From: Exilibacterium sp.
GTDB taxonomy: Bacteria > Pseudomonadota > Gammaproteobacteria > Pseudomonadales > Cellvibrionaceae
NCBI GenBank assembly: GCA_028280195.1
Contig: JANQMH010000065.1
Location: 35,000 to 98,999 of the forward strand
Length of the DNA: 64,000 nucleotides
Reading direction: 5' to 3'
The notes under the pieces were generated by a model that saw nothing but the letters and a program-made list of their open reading frames with translations, was not told the origin of the DNA and ran no database searches. The position numbers and the translations under genes were made by a program. Of this stretch, positions 63,133-64,000 are shown piece after piece. How positions within the stretch are numbered: position 1 is the first letter of the stretch; the number at the start of each line of letters is the position of its first letter.

Positions 63133-64000
63133 TCAAGCCGCTTCCGGCTGCAGCGTTTTTTCCCACAGCCTGGCGCCGCTGCGATCGTAGTGGCCGACCG
63201 TCATGGCGGCCGAGGCGGCGTCGATATCGATCATGCCGAAAAACTGATAGCCCGCTGCCGGCGATCGATTGGCCGGCATGTCATCGGGAATGCCTTTGAA
63301 CACCACGCTGGGGCCAAAAGTATTGTCCAGCTGATTGGGGCCGAAGGTGCCCGCGTGCAGCGGACCGCTGACAAATTCCCAGAACGGCTTGAAGTCCTTG
63401 AACTGCGCCCGGCGCGGGTGGTAGTAATGGGATGCACAGTAGTGCACGTCTGCGGTGAGGAAATGCGTGTTGGCAATGTTCTCGCGCGCGATGAACTGCA
63501 GCAGTTCGGCGATCTCCAGCTCCCGCCCCAGCGGCGGGCCGTCGCCGTTGGCGCCGTTCTCGGCGTTGCCGCCATCCCTGACGATCAGGCCGAGGGGCAT
63601 ATCCGAGCAGATCAGCTTCCAGGTCGCGCGGGAGGCTTTTAAAGCCCGCTGCAGCCACTGCAGCTGGCCGTCGCCCATGAAAGCAGTTGCGGGGCTGCGC
63701 TCGACCTGCCGGTTGGCTGAATTCGGCCCGCGGTAGCTGCGCAGATCCAGCACAAATAAATCCAGCAGTGGCCCGCGGGAAATCTTGCGGTAAATTTTTT
63801 GCGCCGTGTGCGGGGTTCCGACCTGCGTGCCGATGGGTGTGCACTCATACATTGCCCGGCGCGCGCGGGCGGCGAGCACGGAGGCTTCCTTGACCCGATA
63901 GCGGTCGTCGTCCAGCAGCATTTCACCGGGATACCAGTTGTTGGTCACCTCGTGATCGTCCCACTGCGTATAGACCGGCACCTGCGCGTGAAATGCGCGC
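63133..64000 (-). CDS. phoD: PhoD-type alkaline phosphatase (C-terminal part, runs off the right edge)
   Basis: The last 282 or more residues of a PhoD phosphatase; the frame continues to base 64000 and lacks its start. The metal-site block VPVYTQWDDHEVTNNWYPGE is a PhoD hallmark, followed by LLDLFVLDLRSYRGPN, FMGDGQLQWLQRALKASRAT and FLTADVHYCASHYYHP (late metal-binding D-V-H). The C-terminus is complete (LWEKTLQPEAA). PhoD enzymes are exported, usually by Tat, and release phosphate from mono- and diesters using calcium and iron. It is clearly a different subfamily from the PhoD-like protein at 11944. Confidence 0.93.
   Translation of the reverse strand, partial: RAFHAQVPVYTQWDDHEVTNNWYPGEMLLDDDRYRVKEASVLAARARRAMYECTPIGTQVGTPHTAQKIYRKISRGPLLDLFVLDLRSYRGPNSANRQVERSPATAFMGDGQLQWLQRALKASRATWKLICSDMPLGLIVRDGGNAENGANGDGPPLGRELEIAELLQFIARENIANTHFLTADVHYCASHYYHPRRAQFKDFKPFWEFVSGPLHAGTFGPNQLDNTFGPSVVFKGIPDDMPANRSPAAGYQFFGMIDIDAASAAMTVGHYDRSGARLWEKTLQPEAA

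Noticed and set aside
1..64000. Phage or large integrative element
   Set aside because: No capsid, tail, integrase, relaxase or attachment-site signature is visible. The only mobility traces are the IS3 remnant and cassette-like repeats.

Overview
The window comes from a high-GC Gammaproteobacterium. It looks like a marine polysaccharide degrader of the Cellvibrionales/Halieaceae kind: three TonB-dependent receptors, a complete-looking alginate catabolic island, a PEP-CTERM protein and many secreted enzymes. The taxonomic placement is inference from gene content. I saw no rRNA, tRNA or CRISPR array.

Layout. 1-2.5 kb: tail of a PF10118 hydrolase, a DUF2147 protein and an unknown secreted protein. 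1.4-7.7 kb: a FecI/FecR cell-surface-signalling pair divergent from a large STN-type TonB receptor, followed by a BASS-family transporter. 7.8-11.6 kb: SulP anion transporter-purE-purK, a possible bicarbonate/purine operon, plus a small membrane protein. 11.9-15.3 kb: PhoD-like phosphatase and DUF2252 protein. 15.4-18.9 kb: a two-subunit molybdenum hydroxylase (IorA/IorB type) behind a membrane LytTR regulator; a 7 x 19-bp tandem array lies upstream of the regulator. 19.4-25 kb: a secreted protein with two avidin-like domains, a bacterial pepsin-like aspartic protease, and a MalT-type LuxR regulator. 25.2-32.8 kb: a YdjM-type membrane hydrolase, a PEP-CTERM protein, and a 1971-residue secreted protein that combines phosphodiester-glycosidase, golvesin-like, metallophosphoesterase and CHRD domains.

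33-51.2 kb is an alginate utilisation island. A TonB receptor and a secreted PL7 lyase with a discoidin-type domain handle polymer outside the cell. Two PL17 oligoalginate lyases and a third heparinase II/III-type lyase produce monouronate. Two SSS symporters import products. KdgF linearises the unsaturated uronate, an SDR (DehR-like) reduces it, and KDG kinase feeds the Entner-Doudoroff pathway. A FadR-subfamily GntR regulator sits inside the island. Five sites fitting, or nearly fitting, the FadR-type operator TNGTNNNACNA lie upstream of kdgF, the PL17 operon, the SDR, the regulator itself and the TonB receptor, which points to one regulon.

51.6-58.8 kb is a lower-GC accessory segment of short genes (methyltransferase, GNAT, Nudix, SnoaL-like, YcaQ-type glycosylase, P-loop kinase, amphi-Trp). 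They are separated by recurring palindromic elements and contain an IS3-family transposase remnant. 59.1-64 kb returns to the high-GC background with a fasciclin protein, a third TonB receptor and the end of a second PhoD phosphatase.

A pattern runs across the window: three unrelated exported proteins carry in-frame 15-bp (5-codon) tandem repeats in or next to their signal peptides.
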